DNA of 64,000 bases from contig NC_134531.1 in assembly GCF_050624435.1 (NCBI RefSeq), forward strand, positions 255,454,812 through 255,518,811. The letters run 5' to 3'. The stretch's first letter is position 1. Each line of letters begins with the position of its first letter. The position numbers and the translations under genes are program-made. This DNA is from Tenrec ecaudatus. Lineage: Eukaryota; Chordata; Mammalia; Afrosoricida; Tenrecidae. The notes under the pieces are model-generated. The model was not told the DNA's origin, made no database searches, and was given only the letters and a program-made list of their open reading frames with translations. Shown here one piece after another: positions 25,600 through 36,489 of this stretch.

Positions 25600-26890
25600 T
25601 TACAATCTCACTAATGTTGAACAGGATTTCTCTTTTGATGTCTCCAAAAGCAGCCATCATGGTCTTCTGAATTAACCTCTTTACATTAAATTTAATTAGT
25701 CAAATAGATCCCTTCAGAAACTACTGTTTGATTGGCCCTTGCATACTAGATCTTACTGGTAAATATAAGACACCTCCTTTGTTAGGATTTGTTCCAGAAA
25801 ACCTCCTTCATTTGCTTACATCCTGCTTTAAAGAATGAGTGAAAGATCAGCACTTTGAGTTAGCTAATTCTGCTATTTATTTATTTACTGTCATTTGAAC
25901 ATCTTTATTTTCATTTAATTGAAGGCTTATAGAGTTCATGAAGTTTTGCATTCAATAATTTATACACATTTGCTTTCAACTTACCCATTTCAATCCCATC
26001 AATCTACCGTCACTTATTCCACTTTCTCACAGTTTTTCTTGTTTCTATTCCACTTTTCCTCAATCTCTATCCTATTCTTTGGCTTGTCTTCTTATGTGCT
26101 ACCTTGCTTGACTGGTTAGAAATATGAGAAGTTTTCCTAATATTGTAGTCATTGGTAATTTTGAGTGAGGTTGTAAATCATGTTAAGCACAGGTCAATTT
26201 ATTGGCTTTTCAGGATAGAACTTTGAAATCAGATTTATTTCTTATATTAAATTTACATTAGTGAAATAAAATTATTTTGAAAATCATTATACATTTTTAT
26301 CCTTGTATTTAAGAGGCCATAATTTATTTCTATTCAAAACTAATAGATTAAATCTTGAATTTAATTAAGGTTTTAAATCACATCTCTTTTTCCTAGAGTC
26401 CTTGTTACCACTTATATAGAAAGGTATTTATAGAACCAGCAGTATTATGCTGTTCACCTGATGATCACTTCAATATGGAAAACAAACTTAATTGGATAAT
26501 TTCAATGTTAAATGATCTTCTTTTATGTAATAGTTATGGTTCACCAGCTTTATTATAGAATTATTTTAAAAGAGCATTCCTATCATTGATTCTGATAACT
26601 CTTAGAAGGATTCTGCATACTCAGTGTTTTAATTAAACACATAGATATACTATCTTCAACATCTTGTCTCATTCAGGTGTATGTGCTTTTTGAACTTCAA
26701 GTCCCAGTGACTTTTTGCTTATACAAATTAAATGCTAAAGATTATTATGATGATGACTGACAAATTAAAGCTCTCTCACAAAGATTTTTTCACATTTCCA
26801 TTCTGTTCTCTCACTTCCTACTTTGTTCAAAGATTATTATATGTCATTGTAATGAAATATAGTACTAAAATAGCATATCTACATCATTTT
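25600..26890. other. AT-rich DNA, no gene seen
   Basis: Nothing was recognised. Open stretches at 25,919-26,119 and 26,732-26,920 have no nameable homology. Confidence 0.5.
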
Positions 26891-26892
26891 AA

Positions 26893-27060
26893 AGTGCAAG
26901 TTGAAAGATCAGCAGTTTGACTCCAGCAAACTTTCTTCAGGAGAAAAATGTGGCTGTGAGCTGTAATAAAGATTTCCAGCCTTAGAAACCCCATGGGCAG
27001 GTCTTCTCTGTCTTACAGGGTTTCAATGAGTTTCTATGGACATGAGAACAATGGGTTATG
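26893..27060 (+). repeat. AfroSINE, diverged
   Basis: Order of blocks: GATCAGCAGTTTGACTCCAG (B-box region), CAGGAGAAAAATGTGGCTGT, CCAGCCTTAGAAACCCCATG, GTCTTACAGGGTTTCAATGA. The head is poorly preserved. Confidence 0.65.
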
Positions 27061-27098
27061 CTTCTGCCATAAAAAGAAACCAATCATAAGCATCTACA

Positions 27099-27390
27099 TA
27101 CCAACCCCTGCCTGGGGGATGGACAACAGAAAAGTGGGTGAAGGGACATGTCAGACAGTGTAAGGCATGACAAATAACAATAATTTATAAATTATCAAGG
27201 GTTTTTGAGGGAGGAGGAGTGGGGAGGAAGGGGTGAAATGAGGAACTGATACCAAGTGCTCAAGTAGAAAGAGAATGTTTTGAGAATGATGATGGCAACA
27301 AATGTACAAATTTGCTTGACACAATGGATGGCTGTATGGATTGTGGTAAGAGATGTAAGAACCCCAATAAAATGATTTGAAAGAAAGAGA
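27099..27390 (+). mobile_element. L1 3' end (lineage-specific G-rich 3' UTR)
   Basis: Contains CCTGGGGGATGGACAACAGA, AATTTATAAATTATCAAGGG, a G-rich run GGAGGAGGAGTGGGGAGGAA, GTGCTCAAGTAGAAAGAGAA, TTGCTTGACACAATGGATGG, then CCCCAATAAAATGATTTGAA and an A-rich end. It matches the copies at 28.1 and 33.2 kb in order, and is a 5'-truncated L1. Confidence 0.75.
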
Positions 27391-27409
27391 AAATTTGCAT
27401 TGTCAAAAA

Positions 27410-27486
27410 CACACAAGGGCAGTTCTGCCCTGACATATGGGATCACTGTGAGTTCAAATCAACTCAATGACAGTGAGTTTGATTTT
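27410..27486 (+). repeat. AfroSINE 3' fragment
   Basis: Tail only: ACACAAGGGCAGTTCTGCCC, GATCACTGTGAGTTCAAATC, AACTCAATGACAGTGAG. It directly follows the L1 3' end. Confidence 0.65.
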
Positions 27487-28121
27487 TGGAATGTTTCCGT
27501 TTTAGTTATGCATTTACTCAATTAATTAATAAATAACATCACTTTAACATAATTAAAATTATGATGTGTACATTGAATTGTATCACTTGATCCCCAAAAT
27601 ATGTCTTGGGAGTCTTACCATTATGACTTTGGATATTATCTTATTTGGGAATAGGGCTTTCCTGTTGTTCTTCTTATTTTCATGAAATCATACTTGTGCA
27701 AAGAGTGTCAAATGCTTATTCACTTTTGAGATCTTTAAAAAGGTAGATTAGTCGCCGGAAAGCACCCACAAAAGAGCAGTGGAGACCACTGAAAAATTCA
27801 GGGAAGAAGTCTAGAGAAACACAAGCACTGATTTCCCTCAGGGAAAAAGAAGAGAGACTTACCCTAAATTTGGCACCCTGAATTTAAACTTCTAGTCCCC
27901 TAAAGTCTGAGAAAACAAACGTGTTTATTTAATAACATATCTGTTTTATTTGTGCTAGTGCCACATTATGATACAAAGACTTTATGAATTTATAAGTTTA
28001 TTAAATATATATATGCTATTTCTTTCAGAATTGGATCAATTTTAATAGTCCTGAATTACAAAAATAAATAAACAAAGAATTAGGCTAATTGGGAAAATGG
28101 GAGACAATTAAAATTCAATAC
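27487..28121. other. AT-rich DNA, no gene seen
   Basis: No recognisable feature. Confidence 0.5.
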
Positions 28122-28402
28122 TGGGGGACGGACAGCAGAGGGGGGAGGTGAAGGGAGACGCTGGATAGGGTAAGATACGACAAAATAATAATTTATAAAT
28201 TATTGGGTGCTCAGGAGGGAGGGGGGAGGGGGGAGGGAGGGGGAAAAAAGAGGACTTGATGCAAAGGGCTTAAGTGGAGAGCGGATACTTTGAGAATGAT
28301 TGGTGCAGGGAATGTACAGATGTGCTTTATACAATTGATGCATGTATATGTGTGGATTGTGATAAGAGTTGTTTGAGCCCCTAATAAAAAGTTTTAAAAA
28401 AT
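28122..28402 (+). mobile_element. L1 3' end (lineage-specific G-rich 3' UTR)
   Basis: Begins CTGGGGGACGGACAGCAGAG and contains AATTTATAAATTATTGGGTG, a very G-rich run at about 28,214-28,244, GGGCTTAAGTGGAGAGCGGA, and GTGCTTTATACAATTGATGC. It ends with CCCCTAATAAAAAGTTTTAA and an A-rich tail. It is closest to the 33.2-33.6 kb copy. The minus-strand open stretch at 28,200-28,406 is an artefact of this composition. Confidence 0.75.
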
Positions 28403-28920
28403 TCAATACTTACATTAAAATATACTAAATGCTCTTTGCCAGTGAAAGGAAAGCCACGGTTTCAATGTATGCAATGATCTAACAAATAGGAGGAGAAGTT
28501 GCAATAATACTTAGAAATTTATTTATAAATTAAAAGTCAATTTTTAAAAAGTAAATAAACTGTTCAGTACGGACATTGAGAATAATTGGAACATAATGAT
28601 ATAAATATTATCTATGCAAAATAGAAATCTTACATAACCCAAAATCTATTCAGAGACTGAAATACTCTATTTGCTAAAGAAATAATTAAATCTGATAATA
28701 TATCAGTTTTTTCACAAAATGAAAGATAACTTCATCTGTTTGCATAGAAAAGCAAAGGGAGAAATTAGTGTTACAGAGATTAGGAGCTGGTTTGGATTAT
28801 AATATAGATGTTGAATATCATAAACTGAAGCACTGGAATGTACTTACCTAAAAGTGGTCAGTTTTAATCCGTCCATAGCTCCACTGAAGAAATATCTGTG
28901 AATTATATTTTGCAAAGACC
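28403..28920. other. AT-rich DNA, no gene seen
   Basis: No recognisable feature. Confidence 0.5.
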
Positions 28921-28924
28921 ATGT

Positions 28925-29315
28925 AGTAGTTGTATACTTTCATGTCAACTTGAAGATTATAATATGTAGGATGGAGTCTGGCCTGTCAATCAGGTCACAG
29001 CCTGATACTGACTTCTTTTGGGTGTGGTCTACACATAAGGAGGTTTCTGGGAACCTCCCTTCTCCTTCTTAGCCTTCACCTTCCTGCTGGCGAGGGTTCA
29101 TTGGTTCTCCACTCTGTACCCACTGGCCTATGATCTCCCTGCCTTCTGTATCATTGCTTGTGGCTGTGTGAGTCTGAAGAAGGGGTTATGGACTGTTATC
29201 AGACTTACAGACTTGATCTTGACTGGGTTGGGATGCGTTCTTGATATAAAGCTCTTCCCATAGTCATTAAGCATCACTATATCTAAGGGGCGGTTTCCTA
29301 TGATTAATAGCAACT
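28925..29315 (+). mobile_element. LTR-like interspersed repeat (MaLR-like)
   Basis: Shares CTGTCAATCAGGTCACAGCC with the minus-strand copy at 13.4-13.9 kb. It shares the blocks 'tgtgtgagtctgaag...ggttatggac' with 43.7-44.1 kb, and GACTGGGTTGGGATGCGTTC with both that copy and the one at 48.7-49.3 kb. The 3' end is degraded. No coding content. Confidence 0.5.
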
Positions 29316-29339
29316 CTTAAAGCCTATTTCAGAGCACCT

Positions 29340-30450
29340 AAACATTAATCATCCTCACCCCATGTTCACTCCCTCCTGATCGGCCCACAATATGTTTTCC
29401 AGTAACCATTTACTCCTCTCCTAACCTAAAGAGTCATACACTTTCCCCTACACATTCCAGAAGATTACACTGCATCATCAGCTCACCCAAGAAGCCATGC
29501 AGGCAACAACGAATGCCTGCAGCTACCATTAAAAAAATCTAAGAAAAACAAGGTCAATTACTATAGATGGCCCATACCCAATGGTTTACACAGAAGAAGC
29601 AGCCCTTGAACTGCCAGTGAAAGAATGTTGAGAATACTGCTTAGTGCTGTATAGAAAATTAGGGGATCAATCCTGAAAACAAATGGGAAAACAGAGATAC
29701 TAGAATCCTCACATAAAAGGAAGTCCAGGAGTAAGGGAATAACATAGCAGAAATAAAGAGATGAATGATATCGACAATTGAATGGCAAAAATGGAGAACC
29801 ATATAAGTGATCTTAAAGTTAATGAGGCAGAATTCAGCAAATAAGAGAAGAGTCAAACAAAAAAGCAAAGATTCAGAAGAAAGCCTGAGGAGGATGTGGG
29901 ATTCAATGAAGCAAAACAGTACTTGATTTATTGGAGTCCAGGAGCATTAGGAATGAAATAAGCCTATAGTTAAGTGAGTAGAGGAATTCTTGGAAGAACA
30001 TTCCTCCAATTTCACCAAGGAGGAGCTGATAACCATTAAGAAAACAGAGGGAACACCAATTAGATTAACCTCCCCCCACCACCCCCAAAACAAACCAACA
30101 ACACTAAGACATATAGTTAAATTATACAATAAGAGAAAATCATGAGAACAGCCATAAAGAAAAAAATCAGTCACATATAAAGGTAAACAAATAATAATAA
30201 AGTCAGACCTCACCACAGAGATTTTCAGAAAATCAGACACTGAAGCAATGTGTCCCTGAAATTTGAAATACAACTGCAATCAAAGAATCTATTATCCAGC
30301 AAAGTTCTCCATCAAATTTGAAATAAAATAATTCATAAACACAAAACCAGCATTACAGAAAATACTTTTCAGTTCTTTATGGGCAGACAACCAACAAACG
30401 CAGCACACTGCCAGAGGACAAGCACAGGTGCAACACCATCCAGAAACCAA
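29340..30450 (+). pseudogene. L1 5' region and ORF1 remnant
   Basis: This lies directly upstream of the L1 ORF2 pieces. From about 30.2 to 30.4 kb the text (CCAGCAAAGTTCTCCATCAA and the following CATTACAGAAAATACTTTTC) resembles the end of an L1 ORF1 and the ORF1-ORF2 junction of older L1/HAL1-type elements. No plus-strand ORF of useful length survives, and minus-strand open stretches here are antisense shadows. The 5' limit is uncertain. Confidence 0.45.

Positions 30451-30451
<1 letters not shown>

Positions 30452-30490
<39 letters not shown>
30452..30490. repeat. (CA)n microsatellite
   Basis: About 19 uninterrupted CA units, lying between the L1 ORF1 and ORF2 remnants. Likely to vary in length between individuals. 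Confidence 0.95.
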
Positions 30491-30492
<2 letters not shown>

Positions 30493-31450
30493 TTCTATGA
30501 AGGAAAAGAAAGGAAAATACAAACAAATAGACAAGATGACAACAACTAATCTAAATTAAGATTTAATTTCACCGAATGTTAATGGTTTAAATACATGTAT
30601 TAAAGAAAGAAATAGCAGGCTAAATGAGACAACAAAATCCATCAGTCTGGTTCCTTTGAGAGACATATCTCACACTCACAGACAAAAAATATAGAACGTC
30701 AAAGAATGGCGAAAAATTTACCAAGCAAATCGCAATTAAATAAAAACGCACAGGTGTCAATACTAATCTCTGACAAAATAGATCTCAACATACATGACAT
30801 AAAGAGAAATAAGAATGAGAATTACATAATGCTCAAGGGATCAGTAGAAGAAAAACCCACAAACATAATAAATATCTGTGCCCCCAATATAAGACTCTTG
30901 AAATTCATCAACCATATTCTCAAAGAGTTGATAAGAGAAATCACTGGATCAACAATTATAGCAGGTGATTTCAATAGACCACTCTCAAAGAAAGATAGAT
31001 CAACAGGTAAGAAACTCAACGAAGACACTGAAGAGCTGACCAACACAATCAAAATACTCGACCTAATAGATATTGTGAGAGCTCTCTAAACAGCATCCCC
31101 AAAATACACATTCTTCTCCAATACATTGCTCATATTCAAACAGAGACCACATGTTGGGGCACAAAACAAGCTTGAGAAAATTCAAAAACGTCGAGGTCAT
31201 ACCTTCTCTTTCCATACCCAGAAAGTAGAAAATTAACACTAGAAAGAACAAACAAAACTGGAGAAATAATATCATGCTTTTTAAAAATCAATGGGTACTA
31301 GCCCAAATTAGAGAGGAATTTAAGAACTTCCTAGAAACCAAGGAGCATGACAATACAAGACAGCCAAACCTGTAGAACACAGCAAAGGTTGTTAATAGAC
31401 GGCACTTTATTGCAATAAAATGCACACATGAAAAACGAGGAGAGAAGTAT
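30491..31450 (+). pseudogene. L1 ORF2 endonuclease domain (broken)
   Basis: L1 ORF2 encodes an endonuclease and a reverse transcriptase that drive target-primed retrotransposition. The longest open piece (30,706-31,089, 127 codons) contains 'VSILISDKIDLNIHDIKR', 'NIINICAPN' and the conserved endonuclease motif AGDFN at about 30,961-30,975. After the stop at 31,089, further homologous text continues in other frames to about 31.4 kb, including the 'GHKTSLRKFKN' stretch at about 31,153-31,188. The N-terminal part upstream of 30,700 is scrambled. The copy is non-functional. Neighbours are the ORF1 remnant upstream and the reverse-transcriptase piece downstream, all in the same orientation. Confidence 0.85.
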
Positions 31451-32795
31451 GGTTGGAACCTTCACTCAGCACCTCCACCTGCTCGAACACCGTTGACAGC
31501 ATAATCCTTCCACAGGCAAAACTACAGAACTCATAGAAACGAGAGAAGCGATACATGAACTGAAAAGCAGAAGAACAATGGAAACAATCAACAGGGCACA
31601 GACTTGGTTCTTTGAAAGCATCAACAAAATCAACAAACGGCTAGTAAACCTTACAAATGAAAAGAAGGACAAGATGCCAATATCTAGAAGTAGGGAAAAA
31701 ACAAGTGAAGTCACAACAGACTTCAATAAAATAAAAAGATTAATTGTTCAGTACTATGAAAACCGCATTCCATCAAATTCAACAATTTGGCAGACATGGA
31801 CAAATACCTGGAAATCACCCTCTCTTTATATTAATGCATGTGGACATTAAGAATTTATGCAGACTACTAGCAAAAGAAGAAATATACAAGGTCTTAAAGA
31901 AACTCCCAACCAAAAATAGCCTCATTCCTGATGGCTTCACAGGAGAATTATATCAATCATTCAGAGAAGAGCTTAGACCAATCCTACACGAACTCTTCCA
32001 GATCAGAGAAAGGGACTGCAAACTCCCAAATTCATTCTATGAAGCCAGCCTAACCCTGACACCCAAATTGGGCAAAGACCCCCATAAGGATAGAAATTAC
32101 TGACTGATATCTCTCATGAAAAATAGATGTAAAAATTGTCCAAAAAATCCTGGTTAATATAAAAAATATTACATATAAAATATTACATTTTGACCAAATG
32201 GGAGTCATTCCAGGGATGCAGAGATGGTAAAACATTCAAAAACAAGTAATGTAATCCACCACATGAACAAGAAAAAGGACAAGAACCATATGACCACATC
32301 AATTGATACAGAAAAAGCATTTGCTAACATCCAACAAACATTCCTAAGAAGACTCCCAAGAAGATAAGATTAGAAGGGAAAATCCTCAATACAATAAATG
32401 CTATATACAAAAACCCAATAGCTAATATACACTCAGTGGAGAAAGACTGAAACATTTCCACTGAACAAGGGAAGCTGACAAGCATGTCCCTTATCCCTTA
32501 GCCATTACCATAAGACAACCACAGGATATCAAGGTGTTCAATTGGGTTAAGAAGAAGTGAATCTTTTGCAATTTGCAGACAATATGATTTTATATAATGG
32601 GAATTCTAAGGGGTCCATGATAGGAATGCTGGAAACAATACAGGAGTTAAGTAGAGTAGCAGGATACAATATTAATCAGCAGAAATCAATTGGATTCTTA
32701 TATACCAGTGAAACACAAGTACAAACAACAATCAGACACTACCTAACACCCATTACTATAGCCCAATTAAAAAAATCAGAGAACAACAAATATTG
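31451..32795 (+). pseudogene. L1 ORF2 reverse-transcriptase domain (broken)
   Basis: Open pieces at 31,578-31,850 ('TWFFESINKINKRLVNLT'), 31,744-32,103 ('PDGFTGELYQSFREEL', 'LPNSFYEASLTL') and 32,557-32,835 cover the L1 linker and reverse transcriptase in order, with frameshifts and stops between them. The text around 32.27-32.33 kb holds the '[13 protein letters not shown]' segment (motif A region). The catalytic FADD box reads FADN (about 32,571-32,583), so one of its two aspartates is lost. The usual C-terminal part of ORF2 is missing: homology jumps near 32,790 directly into the 3' end module, implying an internal deletion. Confidence 0.85.
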
Positions 32796-33590
32796 GACAA
32801 AGTGTGGTAAGATAGGAACTCTTATCACCCCCTGATGAACTTGTTGATACATAAAGCCACTATGGAAGTTGTGATGACAATTCCTAAAGTAGATGGAAAT
32901 TGAACTACCATATGACCCAACAATATCATTACTGGGCATATGACCAAAAGAAAAGTTGTTTGCTTCCCCATGTTCATTGCAGCACACCTCCCAATAGCAA
33001 GAAGCTGGAAACAGCCTAAATTCCCATCAACAGAAGACTGGATTAAAAAAACCTGGTACATAAACACAATGGAATACTATACATCCCTATAAACAGCAGT
33101 GAAACACCTGAACTTGTAGAGGGAAGACATTATGTTGAGTGAAGTTAGTCAAGCACAAAAAGAGGCTGTACACTGGTACATATGAGGGCTGAAGGTACAG
33201 GGAATCCAGGGTGGATGATACCTTCAGGACCAAGGGTGTGAGGGACGATGCTGGGAGAGTGGAGGGTGAGTGGGTTGGAAAGGGGGAACTGATTACAAGG
33301 ATCCACATGTGACGTCTTCCCTGGGAGAGGGACAGCAGAGAAGGGGGGAAGGGAGACTCCGGATAGGGCAAGATATGACAAAATAACGAGGTATAAATTA
33401 CCAAGGGCACATGAGGGAGGGGGGAAGGGGAGGGAGGGGAAAAAAAAAGAGGACCTGATGCAAGGGGCTTAAGTGGAGAGCAAATGCCTTGAGAATGATA
33501 GGGGCAGGGAATGTATGGATGTGCTTTATACAATTGATGTATGTATATGTATGGATGGTGATAAGAGTTGTATGAGTCCCTAATAAAATG
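32796..33590 (+). mobile_element. L1 3' end and G-rich 3' UTR
   Basis: The first part (to about 33,170) is the familiar mammalian L1 3' module: AGCCACTATGGAAGTTGTGA, ACTACCATATGACCCAACAA, CCCCATGTTCATTGCAGCAC, AACACAATGGAATACTATAC, AAGTTAGTCAAGCACAAAAA. The second part is the lineage-specific G-rich 3' UTR shared with 27.1 and 28.1 kb, ending GTGCTTTATACAATTGATGT and CCCTAATAAAATG plus an A-rich tail. The 246-codon minus-strand ORF at 33,087-33,827 lies antisense to this and is not a gene. Confidence 0.85.
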
Positions 33591-33604
33591 TAAAAAAAGA
33601 AAAG

Positions 33605-33735
33605 AGAAAAAAATGATTAGGGCAAAGACTGTACAGATGTGCTTTATACAACTGATGTATGTATATGTATGAACTGTGATAAGAATTGTATGAGTCCCTA
33701 ATAAATTGTTAAAATTAAAAATAAAAAATTTAAAA
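33605..33735 (+). repeat. Second, short L1 3' terminus in tandem
   Basis: Repeats the last 100 or so bases of the preceding L1: GTACAGATGTGCTTTATACA, CTGATGTATGTATATGTATG, GAGTCCCTAATAAATTG, then A-rich sequence. Either a separate 5'-truncated insertion into the A-tail or a duplication of the terminus. Confidence 0.75.
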
Positions 33736-34689
33736 AAAGACAAATTCTGTGTGAGTCCCAGTGCAGTAGGACTTCTGGCAGGGCCTAGACAGCCTGGCAA
33801 AGACCTGGACCAGTACCAATGAACCACAAGTCAATCACTCCAGGTAAGTGTAGTGTAGGTCACTTGGCCAGTGGGCACCTTATGACAGCTAGGATCAAAT
33901 TGTTGAGGGTGGGGCTGGGAGGAATACTGTCTACTCTGTGATAGTGGATTTGGGGTGAGATATCCACAAGAGAGAGGTGGCCCTGTCAGAGGGATGAGGC
34001 AACTGTTGCGGAAGGGCAGCATAGGAGAGGGAAGAAGATAGAGGGGGAGAGGGTAGAGGGAATGGTCAAGTTTGGGCGAGCATAGGTGTATGGTATTTGT
34101 GGGGAGGGGAAGGACTGTTGACTACCAAGTGTGGAGAGAAAAGACTAAGGATGCTCTTGGGATTACTAGGAAGGGAGGGTCTTTAGTGGGCATGCAGCAC
34201 TAGAGCAGAATTGACAAAGAGCATCTGGGGTATCCCGGGAATGCAGGCTTGATGCTGCGGAACTCTGGGACACTGAATCTTGGATCTTCAGGGTGCACAT
34301 CATGCTCAGAGGCTGCAGCAGTGAGACCCCAAATGGGAGCTCCACTGGGTGAACTGGACTCTACCTTAGACACATTTTAACCTGAGGACTTAAGCCAGAA
34401 GACGCATGGTATCTAATGTAGAGGAAGACAGCTGTACCAGGAGTACCAACTGTTGGTTGGCAGACAAACAAGTTTTTGGTATCAGCTCCCTGTATGCTGT
34501 ATTAAGATACATATTATCCCAGAAATCCTGAGATGATCATGCAATTAGATTCGGCTTATGATCATTTATAGTAGAGTGTATCTCAGAGGTGCATTGCCAT
34601 TGGGGCCCACCTTCTTGAAGCTGTGTTATTTGTTTCTTTATTTTTCAGCAAATGAAACCCCAGGATATTCAGCCTAGAGGGAAAGAATC
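33736..34689. other. Unassigned GC-richer block
   Basis: About 950 bp of G-rich sequence clearly different from the AT-rich background, between L1 3' ends and the composite repeat at 34.69-35.90 kb. It is probably repeat-derived (an L1 5' UTR or LTR are both possible), but I do not recognise it. Short open stretches here have no nameable homology. Confidence 0.35.
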
Positions 34690-35900
34690 TGTAGCAAGAG
34701 TTTGGGGATGAGGGATACAGAGGAGTGGGGGACACAAGAGGGATATGATGTCAAGAAGTACAGGGAGGAAAAGTATGTTTTAAAAAACAGACATTATTAT
34801 GGAAAAAATGTACAATTATATTTGACATGAGTTAACTATGGAATGATATGGTATATGTATTTTCTCCCAAGTTACAGCAAAAAAAGAGATATAGGAATGG
34901 GAATTTGGCTCACACTAAACCCTAGCCCCCACTTAAGAACAATCAATTCTAACATCATGGCCCTCTTTGGTACTCACCTCCATGAAATGATCACAGAAGA
35001 TAAGGGTGTTATAGCAAAGTGCGGTGAAGAAATCAGATGGCTCCCAGCTATCATTCTGAATAGTGTCTGGGGTCTTAAAGGCTTGTATTCAAACAAGCAG
35101 CCATCTAAACCAGAAGTCAACTAAGTCCACATGGAAGAAGCACCCCAGCTTGTGTGATCCAAATATGACAATAACAAAATTCAAATATGGTGAGTAGAAA
35201 AACATCAGAGTAAAAATTATGAACACCCAATTTGTGGAGTTAGGGGAGATGGTAGGAGCCCCAAACACATCTGCAGAGCACCTAGTCACACACACTGAAC
35301 CACTGGCAGATCTGCTGGAGTCACAGTCAAGAGTTTGAACAGCCTTTTTATCAGGCAGAGATCACTGTAATCTTGATTATGCTGGGTCGACCTTGATACC
35401 TGGCCTGCTGACCACCTTATAAAAGCAACCTGAATTCATTCTGGGTACAAGTAGCTCTTGCTGATTCCACTACAGAAATTTCTCCCCTACACTTTTGAAT
35501 GATTTGGATTTTTTAACTCTTTCTTATGCATTATTTGTATTTTTGCCTGTATATTATTTCACCACCTTAACATGATTTTGTTTTTTCTTGTTTTCTGTTG
35601 GGTCTCCAGCTGTGAATCACAGGAAGAGTGGATGAATAATGAGAATAAGGGGTTATAGGGAATCCAGGGGTATTGGTAGATGACAGGGAGGGGATTTGGG
35701 GAGTAAATAATGAAAATGGGAGGTAGAAAGAAGCACGAGAATGGATTGTGATTGTATAATTCATCTTAGAGGTGATTAACCATGGGAAGGAAGAATGCTT
35801 TAAAATTGATGTGTGGTGATTGTACAATTTTCCTTCATGTTATTGAATAATTGAATATTGAATTATAAGGTATGTAAATTAATTTCCAATAAAATGTTGG
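34690..35900 (+). mobile_element. Composite L1-3'UTR-like repeat (unit A - body - unit B)
   Basis: Three parts in the same order as the inverted copy at 58.32-59.64 kb. Unit A (34,690-34,880) has GACACAAGAGGGATATGATG. The body (34,880-35,310) has TTTGGCTCACACTAAACCCT, AACATCATGGCCCTCTTTGG, CAAGCAGCCATCTAAACCAG and CCACATGGAAGAAGCACCCC. Unit B (35,560-35,900) has AACCATGGGAAGGAAGAATG and ends with TTTCCAATAAAATG. Units A and B resemble each other, so the element carries two 3'-end-like segments. No ORF of note: the 34,843-35,124 stretch has no recognised domain. Confidence 0.6.
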
Positions 35901-36019
35901 CCAAAAACACCACCACCACCAAGAATAAAAATATCAAAACCATATACAGAAAGCAAAATAAATTTTTGAAAACCTATCAAAACATGTATTCTTTGTCTTA
36001 ATGGTAAAGAAGTTGTAAC

Positions 36020-36480
36020 ACATTTTTTTCAGGGAAGCCTTTTAAATATGGAGAAATGTGTGGGAAAAATATTTATCCAAGATAGTGGTAGCATCTGAAA
36101 ACATCTTGCAAATTCACAAATTAAAGATCAATTATCTAAATGCTGCTGTTTTTATTTCTGGATTTTCTGTTCTTATCCATTGGTCCAAGTATCGTTTGTT
36201 GTACCAGGACCACGCTGTTTTACAACTGCAAGCCCACTCACGTTGTTCCTTTTCTTGAGGATGTATTTGCCAATTCTGCGTTTCTTCCCTTTCCATGAGA
36301 AGTTAGTAGTAATTTTCTCCCCATTTCTTTGAAAAATAATGTTAAAATTTGTATCAGAATTTCAGTGAATCTATATAGTACCTTGGGTCAGAATTGACAT
36401 CTTTACATTATTGAGTCTTCAGATAAAAGACTATGGGATATTCTTCCATTTATGAGGATCCGCTTTGGTGTCTTGTAATA
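36020..36480 (-). pseudogene. L1 ORF2 C-terminal remnant
   Basis: On the minus strand, pieces such as 'NVKMSIL', 'RRIGKYILKKRNNVSGLAV', 'YLDQWIRTENPEIKTAAF' follow the L1 ORF2 C-terminal region, with stops and shifts. It lies directly next to the ORF1 remnant of the same orientation at 36.49-37.53 kb. Most of ORF2 is therefore missing, so this is an internally deleted L1. Confidence 0.75.
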
Positions 36481-36489
36481 ATGGTCTAT

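Noticed and set aside
33145..33381. Possible processed pseudogene near the G-rich L1 tail
   Set aside because: The reading follows the L1 3' UTR shared with 27.1 and 28.1 kb.
33087..33827. A 246-codon minus-strand ORF, the longest in the window
   Set aside because: It lies antisense to the L1 3' end and G-rich 3' UTR; its proline- and serine-rich peptide follows from the purine-rich template, and no domain is recognisable.
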